Assembly: GCA_000611775.1 (NCBI GenBank)
Contig: KK106984.1
Coordinates: 2,915,506 to 2,979,505 of the forward strand
Source: Umbilicaria muhlenbergii
Taxonomy: Eukaryota; Ascomycota; Lecanoromycetes; Umbilicariales; Umbilicariaceae
Length of the DNA stretch: 64,000 nucleotides
Direction of reading: 5' to 3'
In this document: positions 10,901-21,590 of the stretch, in pieces
How positions within the stretch are numbered: position 1 is the stretch's first letter
Layout of the letters: each line of letters starts with the position of its first letter
Made by a program: the position numbers and the translations under genes
Notes under the pieces: model-generated
The model's input: only the letters and a program-made list of their open reading frames with translations
The model's database searches: none
Told to the model about the DNA's origin: nothing

Positions 10901-13900
10901 GGCAAGATGTGAGCCGGTGGTCTCGATGAATCCATCCCCGGAAAGGACTTTGATGGTCATCAAGACTTTCGCATAGTGCCTGGCCACAGTTGTTTTGCCT
11001 TTGCATGGTTAGAACGGTGATTGAAGGATTGAATGAAGAAAGTACCTGTGCCTGGATTACCTAGCAATACAAGTCCTAGACGTTCCTTCCTGAGATCGGT
11101 GCCTTGTCGGATGGACGTTTCGACCTTGGCCTTGATTCTCAAAACCTGGGCTTTGACATCTTCTAAACCTATCATCTCCATAATCTTATCGATCGCAGGA
11201 TTGTGCGCATTTTCCTGGTCCTTCTGGCGCTGCCACTCTGTCTTAGAGTGGGATTCATTATGCTCCACCGCAGTCTTGAGGTGTTCTCGAAGCTTTGAAT
11301 GCTGACCCGGACTGGATGTCGCTGGTCCCGGTGAGGTTTGTAAGGATTTCTTGAGAGGTAGGTTTCTGGGGTTTGGATGGTCATCGTGATAGATGCCTAA
11401 TGGATCTTCCTGGTGGGAGTTCTGTGTCCTGTTCGCCCGCTCCTTGACTGCTGCAAGATCCATTCGCTTTTGTGCAAGGATAGCATTTTGCTCGGAATCT
11501 AGGCGTGCATCCTTTATGCTCTGAGTAATCTGCTCCATCTCCTCCTCTATCTTTGCGACTTCTTTGAGATGTTTTTGGATCTTCTCGTCCCGTTTTAGCT
11601 TTTCTTCGAGGGCTCTCTGGGTTCTCTTCACTGCTTCCTTTCTATCACGTTCGCATTTGGAACATACTGGTGGAGCACCGTCGTGACACTGCCATGATTG
11701 ATTGTGGCCATTAATGCACTTCTGGTTCAAAACGGTTCTGCAAAGAACCTTAGAGTGATCTAAGAGCTGGTGGCAGCTGCTGGTACATTTATGCAAGTCG
11801 CATTCCAGCATCGCGCCACTGAAGGAATAAGTCAGAGGCTATAATTTGACGGGAGAGATCACAACCAAACTTGCCATGGTTCTTTGCACCCACCATCTGG
11901 GCATTGTGTCTCGAAATCTTCACCAGAAGATAGTAGTGCCGTTCGATCCGGATGCTTCTCACACTTCACAGGAAATCCTTCGTAAATGTGGTCGTTCTGC
12001 TTCAAGTGGTCAAACAATTTCCGCCATACTTCCTTTCCCTTGCGAGCATTCATGAAAGTCTCGGAGTTACCGATCATGATCAAACCATCCCGTGCCCGGG
12101 AAAGCAAGACGTTCAACCGTTCGGGTGCAGCCATGAACCCGATGTCATGTGACTTGTTGCTTCTCGTCATCGAGACCAGGACAATATCGCTTTCTTCGCC
12201 TTGATAATTGTCTAGGTCAAGGAGTTAGTCTCTCATCCTTATTAAAAAACGGAGAAGCACGAATTGATCAAATGATGCTAGCGATGAAATAAAGGAAGTG
12301 CGGATGTGGGTGGGTTGTAGTCACGTGTCGCCAAGCTTTCACTCCACTTGGGAGATTGGATGCATCCATCAAGGTATTCCAAGCAACCCAGAACACATGA
12401 AATTAGTTGGTGGCTGATATTGCATGATGACAAATTAGAAAATCATTCACCGATAGTTGACATCCGAAGAGACGGCTTTGATGTCTTCGAGCTGAGGTCT
12501 GTCAATAGCCCGGCACGAACAAGGTCGAATTTATCCAAGTCGTTGAGTATGGGGTCATTCTCCTGGGAAAGTTGATCCTTCAAAAGCTTCAATTGACCGA
12601 GATATGGCGTAATTACGACGAGTGTGTCTGACCCATACCCCTGCTGTGCCAGATATCGAACACACTTCAAAATCATCTGGCCTTCAAACTCATTCTGTTT
12701 GGAGGATGTTCTGCCGTCGTTCAACTCCCTTCCATTCTTCAACTCCATTTCTGGATGAGAATGATTGACGAATATTACATTATCACGGAAGCCCCGAATA
12801 TCAGCGCGTTGAAGGGTCGAGTCAGCATCGGTGAGATCAGGGTAGGTCAAATGGCGAATCATCGAGGAAATCTCGGGTCTCATCCGATGTTGCTGCGTAA
12901 GAGTGACGTGCGGAAAGCCTTTGAGAACGAGTCGTTCGAAGAGAGATCTGTTGAGATCAAAACCGTCGCCTTGCTCCACACTGAGCTCGTATGAAAACTT
13001 GGGTCGCAGTTGCTTGTGGTCTCCAATCATGATCAGCTGCTCCGTGTGAGGTCCCAAAGAAGTCAAGATGTGAGCTTCCAAGATCTCGCCGGCCTCTTCA
13101 ACGAGAACAACACCGGGTGAAGCTGCTTGTATCGCTGGGGAGTATTTGGCGGCACCGTTTGTTGTGCAAGCGATAATCCTCTTGGTCTTGATGATGCCGG
13201 CATCCCTCTCTCCAAAGACGCGATCGAGTTCAGTCTGATCTAAGTTGTATTGTCGTCCTGTATCCCGAATCTCGTTTACCAGATCATCCAGAATGGCTGT
13301 CTGCCATCGGACCAAAGCAGCTTGTCTCGATTCAAGTGGCATTTTCCAGACCGCAGCTGCGCCTTTGGGCTGGAGATGTTGGAGGGATCCTGAATTGTTG
13401 TCGCCTCTGATCCACCGATCGAGTAGGTAGAATGGGCTCATAGCTTTCCCTTTCTTTCCAACTCGAGTCATACCATCTTCTCCGTCTTTCGGAACCGTGA
13501 AAGCGTCGAAGAAAGGAAGGTCCTCTGACAGAAACTCGAGAAACTCCATAAGATGGATCTTCTGCACATTTGCGGCCCGAAAACGCTTGAATGCATCCCG
13601 AAGCCTTGTCTCGTGCTTCTGCAACCTTTGTTTTAGCTTGTCAATCCGAGCCCATTGAGTTTGGTCGAGCTTAACGCCGGTCTGCTCCCGAATCATCAGG
13701 GGCTTCGTCCGATCTGTGGACTTCCCTCCCAGACGGACCATAGCTGATGATGGAATTCCAATGTCCATCAGATCTTCAAGGAATTGATCAAGTGCATGAT
13801 TCGTGAAGCAAACTACAAGAATCTTCTGCGACGTGGAGTCCTGTAGGACTTTCGCCACTAGAGCCCCAATGAAGGACTTTCCAGTTCCTATACCTCGTTA

Positions 13901-15413
13901 GCATTGACAATGGCATTGATCAAATTCAGCTCTCACCTGGGGGGCCTTGCACCAAACTGACACGTTGAAGCAAGCAAGCACAAAGGGAGTTCATCTGCGA
14001 CTCATCCAGAATAACGCTCTTCTTGATGCGTAAGAAGTCCTTCAGATCTTTTCCTGATCGTGATTCTAGGGCCCTGATGACTTTTGCTGGCTGGAAGGAT
14101 GGACCTTTGATGTCTTTACCTGTCTCCCAATGAAGGAGCTCATCTGTTAATGGCAAATCATTCATTTCCTGCAAGCGCCGCAAGAATGGTTCAAACGCAA
14201 AAATTGAGGCGTCAAGCTGGACCAACTTGATATTTCCAGCGGTCTTCATCTTGGAAAGCGCATATGATAGTGTTGAATCATCTGCAAATTGTATCATGAT
14301 GGCGGCGGGGGTTTTGGCAAGCTCTTCCTCGTCCCGGTGGATCGTGGGGAATGCTGCTGGCTCGCCATCGATTAAAAGACATGCCATGTTTCCCTGTCTT
14401 AAAATGTGGCGATTGTTCTTTAGAAAGTCATTCCGCTTGTTTGGCTGGATCCTTTTCAGATGTGGAAGTTCCTCCTTGCACTTTAGCACAACGCCCCAGG
14501 GTAACCGTTTACGATCAGTCCCCATCTCCACACCTGCTAGAGAGAGACCATCAACGATAATACCCTTGTGGCGACCAGCCTTTGTACCGGTCAAGATTTT
14601 CAATTCGTCTCGTATTTCGCCGAGCATATCCTCGCGAAGAAGTCGGAATTGATTATCAAGGTGCACGCCGAAGCGGGAGGATACAATTTTCGGGTCATCG
14701 ATAAAATCGGCAGTTCGGAAGAAGGGACGGTCTTTTGATAAAAGCTCATCTGCGGTGGGCATGATCGAAATCTCTCTGTGATCTGCATGATCGTTGTCAT
14801 GTCTTCCTCCAGGTTTCGCTTCTGCATCGTTGTGGAGTTCTGATGCATCCAAGGGTAAGGCGTGCTTGATCTTCTGACCCAGAATCCGAGTTTCTCCATC
14901 AGGTGATTTCAAGATTGTGTCCAGGATGTTCGACGAATCTGCTACCGCCAGGTAAGATGATGATGCTTTGCCGGGCAGGGAGACAAGCTGTAGCAGTAGC
15001 CATGCGAAGGCCTGAGAAGCTTTTGGATTTAAGAGACCGCCTGTGAATGACTTTGTGAGAGCCTCCCAGAAGAACGGCGGTTCCACCATGGTGAGTAGCA
15101 GCTGTGCAAGAACGGAACCAGAACCGATGGCTTTCAAGGATGGTGTTTGCAGATAGCGAAGCAACGGCACAGCATCTTCATTGAGAAAGGTGACCGAGGT
15201 ATCGAATCGTACTGATGCTTGAAGGGCAGAGAGCCCAGAAGGGCTTGATAGGAGTTTATGGACGCAGGTTGCTGGGTCAGCTTGGACACACATGGCTTCG
15301 ATGAAGAGCTTTCCATCACGAGCGGTGGATAGCGTTCTTTGACCGTATAGAACTTTGTTGAAGAATGCTGAGAGTTTCGTGATTCGAGGATCATCTAGAC
15401 TTGAAGATGTCAT
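7923..15413 (-). CDS. ZNFX1-like SF1 helicase fused to NFX1 zinc finger and three CbxX/CfxQ AAA domains
   Basis: Seven exons on the minus strand: 15413-13937, 13887-12451, 12211-11875, 11818-11046, 10998-10096, 10041-9274 and 9217-7923. All junctions keep frame, giving 2329 residues. Order of parts: an N-terminal region; a UPF1/ZNFX1-type helicase with P-loop GPPGTGKS at ~490-497, TNHALDQFLEDL, and motif II EEAG near 756; helicase C-terminal motifs STIDNYQGEESDIV and ERLNVLLSRARDG; a Cys/His cluster (~1070-1130) of NFX1 type; a charged coiled coil; three AAA modules with P-loops near 1337, 1615 and 1896 and Walker B IDEAY or VDEAY; a long Glu/Arg coiled coil (~2190-2295); and a Cys-bearing tail (GYRCAGGSHW). 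ZNFX1-type helicases act in RNA surveillance and small-RNA or heterochromatin pathways in other organisms; CbxX AAA proteins are remodelling ATPases. Substrates here are unknown. Confidence 0.88.
11819..11874 (-). other. GC-AG intron within the helicase-AAA gene
   Basis: The minus strand reads CCATG|GCAAGT at the 5' side and TTCCTTCAG|TGGCGCG at the 3' side. Using the non-canonical GC donor joins TG to T and makes a Cys codon, giving EPCGAMLECDLHKC, as expected for NFX1-type zinc-finger sequence. Reading through meets a stop. The match of the GCAAGT donor to the GC-AG consensus supports the call. Confidence 0.75.
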
Positions 15414-16096
15414 TTTTGCTGGTTGGTAAGGAGTAGTAAAGATCTTCCGAAGTAGTGTCTGTAGGAGCCGTCTTGATTTCCGATGATAAATTCACTTAGG
15501 AGTGAGTGTTGCTGATTGAAATGGTAAACGCAAGGGTCACCACAGATATGTGCTGTACTATGCTTAACCGTTTAGCCAGCCGGTGAACTTCTATACCTTG
15601 CCTTAACGTTCGATCCAGGGATGATGTATCGTCCAGCCACACTGAATCCAGTTTCTTATGTCAAACCCAGACAATATGCCTTATGGCTTCTCACACCTCT
15701 CAGGCAGACGGTGTGTCTGATATGCACCGAAAGTGCCTCGTCGGCAAGTCTTGATAGTGGTGTGAGGCTCGATCGCTACCGTGTGCTAACCATATCTGGA
15801 TCGGCTTGCAGGTGACTGTCGGCTGGCAGCATGTGAAAATGTACTGCCTCCACCTCAACGCTGGCTGGCTGGTAGCCTATGAAATGTACTGCATCCATCT
15901 CGGCGCTGGCTCGCTGCAGCCTATGGAACTGCGATACCATACTTGATCGCGGAGACTTGCATTGACAAAGACAGAGACCCTCCCAGCACCTCAGCCATAT
16001 TGAGTTGAATCATTTCGCCTCCTCTTAGACACGGAGAACGATATCTCAATCGTCTCCATTTTTCCTTCTCATCCAAGCTCCAACTCCAGCGTCAAG
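15414..16096. other. Divergent intergenic region with short tandem repeat
   Basis: This region separates the minus-strand helicase-AAA gene from the plus-strand gene at 16,097. About 15,823-15,935 holds two and a half imperfect copies of a ~45-base unit (GGCTGGCAGCATGTGAAAATGT and similar). It is a likely shared promoter region, with no gene seen. Confidence 0.5.
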
Positions 16097-17432
16097 ATGT
16101 CTTCTCGTCGTGGATCATATCAAGGTTTTGATAGAGGTAGAGGAAGAGGGTCCTGGCGTGGTGGTGCTAATCTAAGTCGAGCCGGACCACCCCAAAATCT
16201 ACCGCCGCCAAAACCCTTGGGTCCTCCCATCGACAGCATCAACATCAAGACATTATTGATAGAGGAAGACGCTCCCACGATCAAGGGTGTCGAATATGTT
16301 GCGTCTTACAACTGGATTAGTGGGAAATCTCCAGTCATACTCGTGCCTGGTGAGCCTCTAAGTCTCCAATAGTCAATCATCAAACCAATTTGAGAGACTT
16401 AGATCCCACTCTCCCTAGGATCAATACATAATATTTACTGACATCTCGAATGACATAGGTTCCCCGCCAGCATGGACTCCACCAGCAACAGATCCACAGC
16501 TGAAGCCCGATAGCGAAGATGTATTTCGAGATATCAATGCGGCTCAATACGCGTCGTACCCCTTGGAACCCATGTTCCGCTCATTGCAGGCTATGCAACC
16601 ACACTACGACCTACAAGCAGTGGGTATTGTAGGATGTGGTAGCACGATTGGGAATCTGCTGAGATTTGCTGGGTCCGAATCGAAGACCTTCCGGTTCGAC
16701 GTCGACGTTATTGGAAATACAGTGCTCTTGGTCCGCAAGGAAAGCTCCCCCACAGAACTCATCACCGATCTACGAGGCTATGGTCACACGTTCCCGGAAG
16801 CATATACGACATGGGATTCTGAGGTTCGGAGTTCATGCTCCCACCAACGCATTATCCAATACGAATTTGGGGGGTTGAAGTTCCTGGTCCGAACGGAAAC
16901 TGATGGCTATGTCAAAGAAGCCGGTGCGAAAGTACCATCAAGCCTCGCGAATTCTACAAGCCAATTATCTCTCGACCACGTGCTTGGAACAATGGCCGTG
17001 AGCAGCACTGAGGTCGCTCAAGATCAACAACTTCAACTGAAAACGCAAGGCATGAGAGTACGTCAGGATCAGATCTTTGATATAAAGACGCGTGCTAGCT
17101 ACAAGCCTTTCGACATGAACGAAATCCTTCCGCGGCTTTGGGTCAATCAAACATCCAAATTTCTCATTGCGTATCACCAATCCGGTCTCTTCGACAAGCC
17201 CGAGGTCAAAGACGTCAGACAAGAAGTCATCGATTGGGAGAACAGCAATTCAGCCCTGTTGGCACGTTTCCACGCCCTCGTCAAGCGCATCGTGGATGGA
17301 GTTCGCGATTCCGACCAACAACAGTGCGAAGTCAGCTGGGATGGTCAAGGACCTCTGTGTATCACAAAGCAGATTGGAGAAGGGAGGAGGGCGCTTCCAT
17401 CTGATCTTTTGCACCTCTTGGAAGTTTCCTGA
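16097..17432 (+). CDS. Conserved fungal protein of unknown role with RG-rich N-terminus
   Basis: Two exons, 16097-16349 and 16459-17432, give 408 residues; the 109-bp intron is phase 1 and ends GACATAG. The first 30 residues are Arg/Gly/Ser-rich (RGRGRGSWRGG), as in RNA-binding proteins. The body contains VEYVASYNWISGKSPVILVPG, SYPLEPMFR, GCGSTIGNLLRF and GYGHTFPEAYTTWDSEV. This pattern is shared by a widespread Pezizomycotina family that databases sometimes label geranylgeranyl pyrophosphate synthetase without real support: no DDxxD prenyltransferase motif is visible here. A late segment (LPRLWVNQTSKFLIAYHQ) is also conserved in that family. The function is unknown, possibly related to RNA because of the RG region. 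Confidence 0.8.
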
Positions 17433-18221
17433 TAAAGTACTGGCTTCTATTGGCCTCATTTTCTCCACTGCCTTTTGTGCCGGAAGCGAGTCGGACATCT
17501 CCTTCTAATGCCGTCGACCGTACCAGCAACCGGTGTGCGTACTTGATTCCCTGTGTCTTTCAGCCTCTCAAGCAGTCTGCCTGGTTGGAAATCTTGGAGC
17601 TCCGGCAACTCAGCAATCAATTTGCTATTCTGAGTTTCTATTTTCCCAGATGATGGTCATCATTATGCGTTGATGGTTCTATTGAGTCTGAAAGAAAACA
17701 TCAAGGCTCCCTTCTATCAATACTCACAGGCTTTCAATGTTGACAAGACCCCTAGACTCTCTGACTTTATGTTTCTTTCATTTCTGCAAAGCTGATGCAG
17801 GAAAGAAATGAGAGGATAAAGTGGAAGAGCTGAAGCAGGAAATGTCAGAGTGAAAGAATCTGAAGAAGAAAAAATGTAATAATGAGAGTCAGCAACAGAA
17901 TACTTTAAGACATAATTTACAAACCTTAAAAGAACAGTCAATGTTTTAGCTAAGAACACCTTATTCATCAGTGGTGCGTCTTGCTACAAAATAATCCCCA
18001 ATTGTAAATAGGGCGTACTATTGGTGAATAGGGTGCCCCATTGATGAATAAGGTAGGAGATATTTTTGAATAGCTTACTACAGGCCCGCAATGTCTAACT
18101 ACCACACAATAGTTCCGCAAGTTCTGGCGATGGAATAAGGTGACTAGCAAAGATCCTGAGTAGATTTAAGTTAAGAAGGCTTGAGATATATTTTCTCCAG
18201 TCTATGTCAACCAGTTGATAT
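17433..18221. other. AT-rich intergenic region
   Basis: No gene is supported. Positions ~17,690-18,190 are AT-rich and low in CpG, with runs of TGA/TCA like the transposon island at 44-58 kb, and include two related short segments around TTGGTGAATAGGGTG and TTGATGAATAAGGTA. This may be a small degraded repeat. Confidence 0.4.
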
Positions 18222-19625
18222 TCACATCAAGCACACAGAACAAGCATCTTTAGAATCAACAAGACCAGAGAAAACACCAGGGATGTAGGTCCTAGCCCCG
18301 TAATCCATGTAGGCAATTCCAGGCGCCCCCAATGTCCAAGAAATTGTCGCAGATACAAGCACGACAATGTTAGCCCCTGATCGCAGTGGTATTTGAGGGA
18401 AGAAGAGTCCGTCTGTCAAGCTCATGTATTCCTTGCTACCAGTAAAGCCCATACGGACGAGTGCGGCGTGCATTCGCTCAGCAAGGCGTTCGTCGTTTGA
18501 CTCAGCGAGGTCTTCTTGACGAAGCCATCCTGCAATGCGGCGTTTGGCCGTGTCGTGCATGGATGATGTTCTAAACTGCAGAACTTTATCGAGCCACAGG
18601 TAGCCATTTTGGTCAAAGTGGCCTTCTTGTGACTGACCCCAACAGTGCCAGGGCAAGATGGCCGGGAGAAGTCTGTCGCATGGCCGCCATCGCCGGGTAG
18701 GATCTGTCGATCGGATGCTTGAGGAGTATATAAACGAAAAGTCACCCTTCGCCTCGCAGATCGCCATGAATCTGTCTGACAGATCGGTGTCTTCAGCTTC
18801 AGATCGCCCACATGGTTTGTCGGTGACTGCGCCGATCATGGCGTAGAAGTAATTACGCTCGTCGCTCCATACTCGACGGTCCATGTTCGACATTACCGCA
18901 AGCGCAGACCTCTTTGTGTACCCAGCAATCATCCAATCGGCGATGAGGTCTTCGAGAGCATCAAGACGTGGAAATCGCTCTCTTATGGCGAAGGTGTCAA
19001 GGTTGTTTTTCTCTTTGTATTTGTGAAGAGAGTAGCCTACGCCGTTCAGGAAATGACTTCCATTCACGTGCGCGTCAGGAACATCTGGACATACGAACGC
19101 CAGCAGCTGACTGTTCACAACTTCTTGGTATGTCCAGACGCTTTGAACCCATTCGTCCTCTTCTAAGGTAGCAAGAGCTGCTTCGTCCAGCCTGTCCTCG
19201 ACATTTAGCTGTTGGACGGCCATGAATGACTTATTTGAAAGAGCCACTCGCACTTCTGTCGCTTGACTGTATATGAAGCCCATACTCTCAAGTGTGGCGC
19301 GCCTTGCGGGCTGAGCTGTTGGTATGCAGAACGCGTCTATCCAAAAGGCTTTAGAATCGGTGTTGCACATAGCTGCGGAAAGGGCAGGAAGTGTGTTAGT
19401 TGATATCAACCGAGGCGCTGACTGAAAAGGGTTTGTGGTCCTGTGGGCACCCCAAACATATGAGACGCAGACGTAGTCTGGATGCCCCACTGATTCATCA
19501 CCGGTACTCGAGAATGTGTTCAAGATCCAACGCCTGCCATTCAGCTCTAACGTTGGGGCTTGTACTTCAATTCCACGTTCAATCCCAACGAGAAGCCAAA
19601 GTTCCGCTGCAGAGTTTGGGTTCAT
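18222..19625 (-). CDS. HET-domain (heterokaryon incompatibility) protein
   Basis: This is a single-exon 467-residue protein. The HET core is clear: YVCVSYVWGAHRTTNPF, then FWIDAFCIPTAQPARRATLESMGFIYSQA with the canonical WID..CI...D/E...Q..M..IY..A spacing, and WVQSVWTYQEVVNS for the 'W..R.WT.QE' block. HET domains mediate cell death when genetically different hyphae fuse; related proteins are also thought to act in fungal immunity. No extra NACHT, WD or ankyrin part is present, so this is a HET-only protein. Such genes are numerous and fast-evolving and often sit beside transposons, as here (repeats at 19.9-21 kb). The C-terminal part is less conserved. The partner is unknown. Confidence 0.92.
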   Translation of the reverse strand: MNPNSAAELWLLVGIERGIEVQAPTLELNGRRWILNTFSSTGDESVGHPDYVCVSYVWGAHRTTNPFQSAPRLISTNTLPALSAAMCNTDSKAFWIDAFCIPTAQPARRATLESMGFIYSQATEVRVALSNKSFMAVQQLNVEDRLDEAALATLEEDEWVQSVWTYQEVVNSQLLAFVCPDVPDAHVNGSHFLNGVGYSLHKYKEKNNLDTFAIRERFPRLDALEDLIADWMIAGYTKRSALAVMSNMDRRVWSDERNYFYAMIGAVTDKPCGRSEAEDTDLSDRFMAICEAKGDFSFIYSSSIRSTDPTRRWRPCDRLLPAILPWHCWGQSQEGHFDQNGYLWLDKVLQFRTSSMHDTAKRRIAGWLRQEDLAESNDERLAERMHAALVRMGFTGSKEYMSLTDGLFFPQIPLRSGANIVVLVSATISWTLGAPGIAYMDYGARTYIPGVFSGLVDSKDACSVCLM

Positions 19626-19945
19626 CTTGCTCCCTGTAAGGGGTAAGGGATGTTATTAGTCAGAATAGATACGGGAGGCAGGCTCAACTCCGCCCCACGC
19701 AAGGACTACTAGAACGGCTACTACATACCTGAGAAGGATGTGACCTTCAATAAGGTTATAGCAAAAACGATGCAAGTACCAACGCAGCTAGAACGTAGTA
19801 AGCGTCACACAACGAACTCACAATGAGAACATTGATATTTGGAAGATTGACAGGTGGCGTCTCCAGGATTTGTGTAATTCACTTGATATAAGGCGACGTA
19901 ATAAGCAGTTTTCGCTAAGCCACAGGCCAAGGTAGCGAGGGGCGC

Positions 19946-20040
19946 GGTCTGAGTGACTGAGGCAAGTTATTTCAGGCCTTTACCGCTATTTTTACGGAAG
20001 CCTGCAGCGAAGTACCTTTATTGCCTCAGTCACTCAGACC
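19946..20040. repeat. Short inverted-repeat element
   Basis: GGTCTGAGTGACTGAGGCAA at 19,946-19,965 is a perfect inverted repeat of 20,021-20,040, with a 55-base spacer. Similarity extends imperfectly outside the arms. A related copy (GGTCTGAGCTAGCTGAGGCA) lies near 20,932. It could be a miniature transposon terminus or a pair of solo termini. Confidence 0.75.
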
Positions 20041-21011
20041 CCCCTGCCTCGGCTAGGACTAGCCGGGCCCTAATGCCCTTTGGGATTAGCTACAAACGCT
20101 GACTGTGTGCGTTTTCCGGGGAGGGTCTGAGGGCGTAATTCTAAAAACAGGCCAGAAAACGCTTCGTTTAGCTGTACACACACCCATTATGACTGTATGT
20201 AGAAAACGCTTCGTGTCAAAATCTCAAGTCGTGGAGGCACAACAGTCACATAAAATCAACCACAATTTTGTTATTCAATGTTACAACTGAAATAGATTAT
20301 ATAATAGCCGCTTTATCTAATGCTGTAGTCAGTATTTCAAAAAAGTGTCTTGTTATTGAACAGTTTCTTAAGTCTTCACAGAGTGTACTTTTCAGTTCAA
20401 AACAGTGACCTTATACCTCAAAAACTAGACGGTCACACTCTCTCAAAATTGCTTCGCCATTTAAACTCATTGATAGCAGCCTCTGAACTGAGTTATATAA
20501 AAATCCCTAGCACTGAATCTTCTGTGTGATGAAAATGTAGAGATTTTGCATAACTTCTGCATAGTTTTGTGCATAACATGCACAAAACTTATGACGCGCA
20601 GAAAACAGCAGTGAAAACAGCAGTGAAAACAGCAGCAAAGACAACAGAAAAGACAGCAGAACAGTGACAGAAAATAAGTGTAAAGAGATAAGTTCTCCAC
20701 GTGTGAGAAGTTTGTTTATGTTTTTGATTACTAAATAGAAAACAAGTATTTCTCAGATGTACACAGCAGAAATATCTGAGCATTGCACTAAACTTAAATT
20801 ACATGTCTGGAAGTGATTTCAACCTGTAATTATCAATAACGCGCTCAGACCCTATGGAGAAAAGCTATCCGAACAGGTTAGCTTCATGGTTTTGCCAGGG
20901 TGGTGCGCGCTAGCAAGCCTTTTCGGAATGAGGTCTGAGCTAGCTGAGGCAATACCTTTATTTGAAACAAACCGGGCTTACGTAACCGGCTTATACCGTC
21001 CGCTTCAGCCT
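20041..21011. other. Repeat-rich intergenic region
   Basis: No gene is supported. GAAAACGCTTCGT occurs twice (~20,154 and ~20,202). The middle (20,230-20,830) is AT-rich and includes short tandem units around 20,600-20,650 (AACAGCAGTGAA). GCGCTCAGACC near 20,841 and GGTCTGAG near 20,932 echo the inverted repeat at 19,946. Confidence 0.5.
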
Positions 21012-21372
21012 TCAAGGGCTCCTAGACTTACTGCTTGCATTCTTCGCAAGCCTGTAAATTTCGAAATATATCACAAACAGACTCATAAGCTCGCGACTGT
21101 AGACCGATACGATCCAGCTGATGGCCCAGTCAAGCATGCATGTCAGTACGGATCCGCCGTCGCCCAGAAGCCCTGGCTCTGACATAGGACTCGTCTCTTT
21201 TGATGCATTCCGTTCATTGAGCTTACTGACGGCATCCGGCAAATACTCTGCATCAGCTCCAGCTACAATGACTCTGGCCAGACCTTTGCGGATTGTTCCC
21301 ATGTCTTGGGCGAAAGTCTCCTGCTTGCGAGCGGCCTGGCGAACGTCTCTTTGACAAAGATTAAATACGCAA
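21012..21372 (-). pseudogene. Fragment of an unrecognised protein gene
   Basis: One minus-strand frame reads like real protein: RKQETFAQDMGTIRKGLARV, then DAEYLPDAVSKLNERN and a Ser/Gly-rich tail. No upstream exon or complete gene could be built around it, and the sequence after it (towards 21,012) looks random. It may be the 3' end of a lost gene; the family is unknown. Confidence 0.35.
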
Positions 21373-21590
21373 TGACCCTCGTTCTATTCCAGAGCCTCTG
21401 AAGCCAAATTCTCTAATATCATCTACCGAACCTCGGTCGAATCCTCCTCACTACGTCCTGGGGACAACCGGTATCAGGTTCGTTGCATCAGATTGACATG
21501 TATTTCTCCGTTAGAGCCAGTCATGGCCCAGCCATGTCGCATGTCCCAAATTACGTGGTCAGAGCCTCAATCACGAGACATCTTTTCTGA

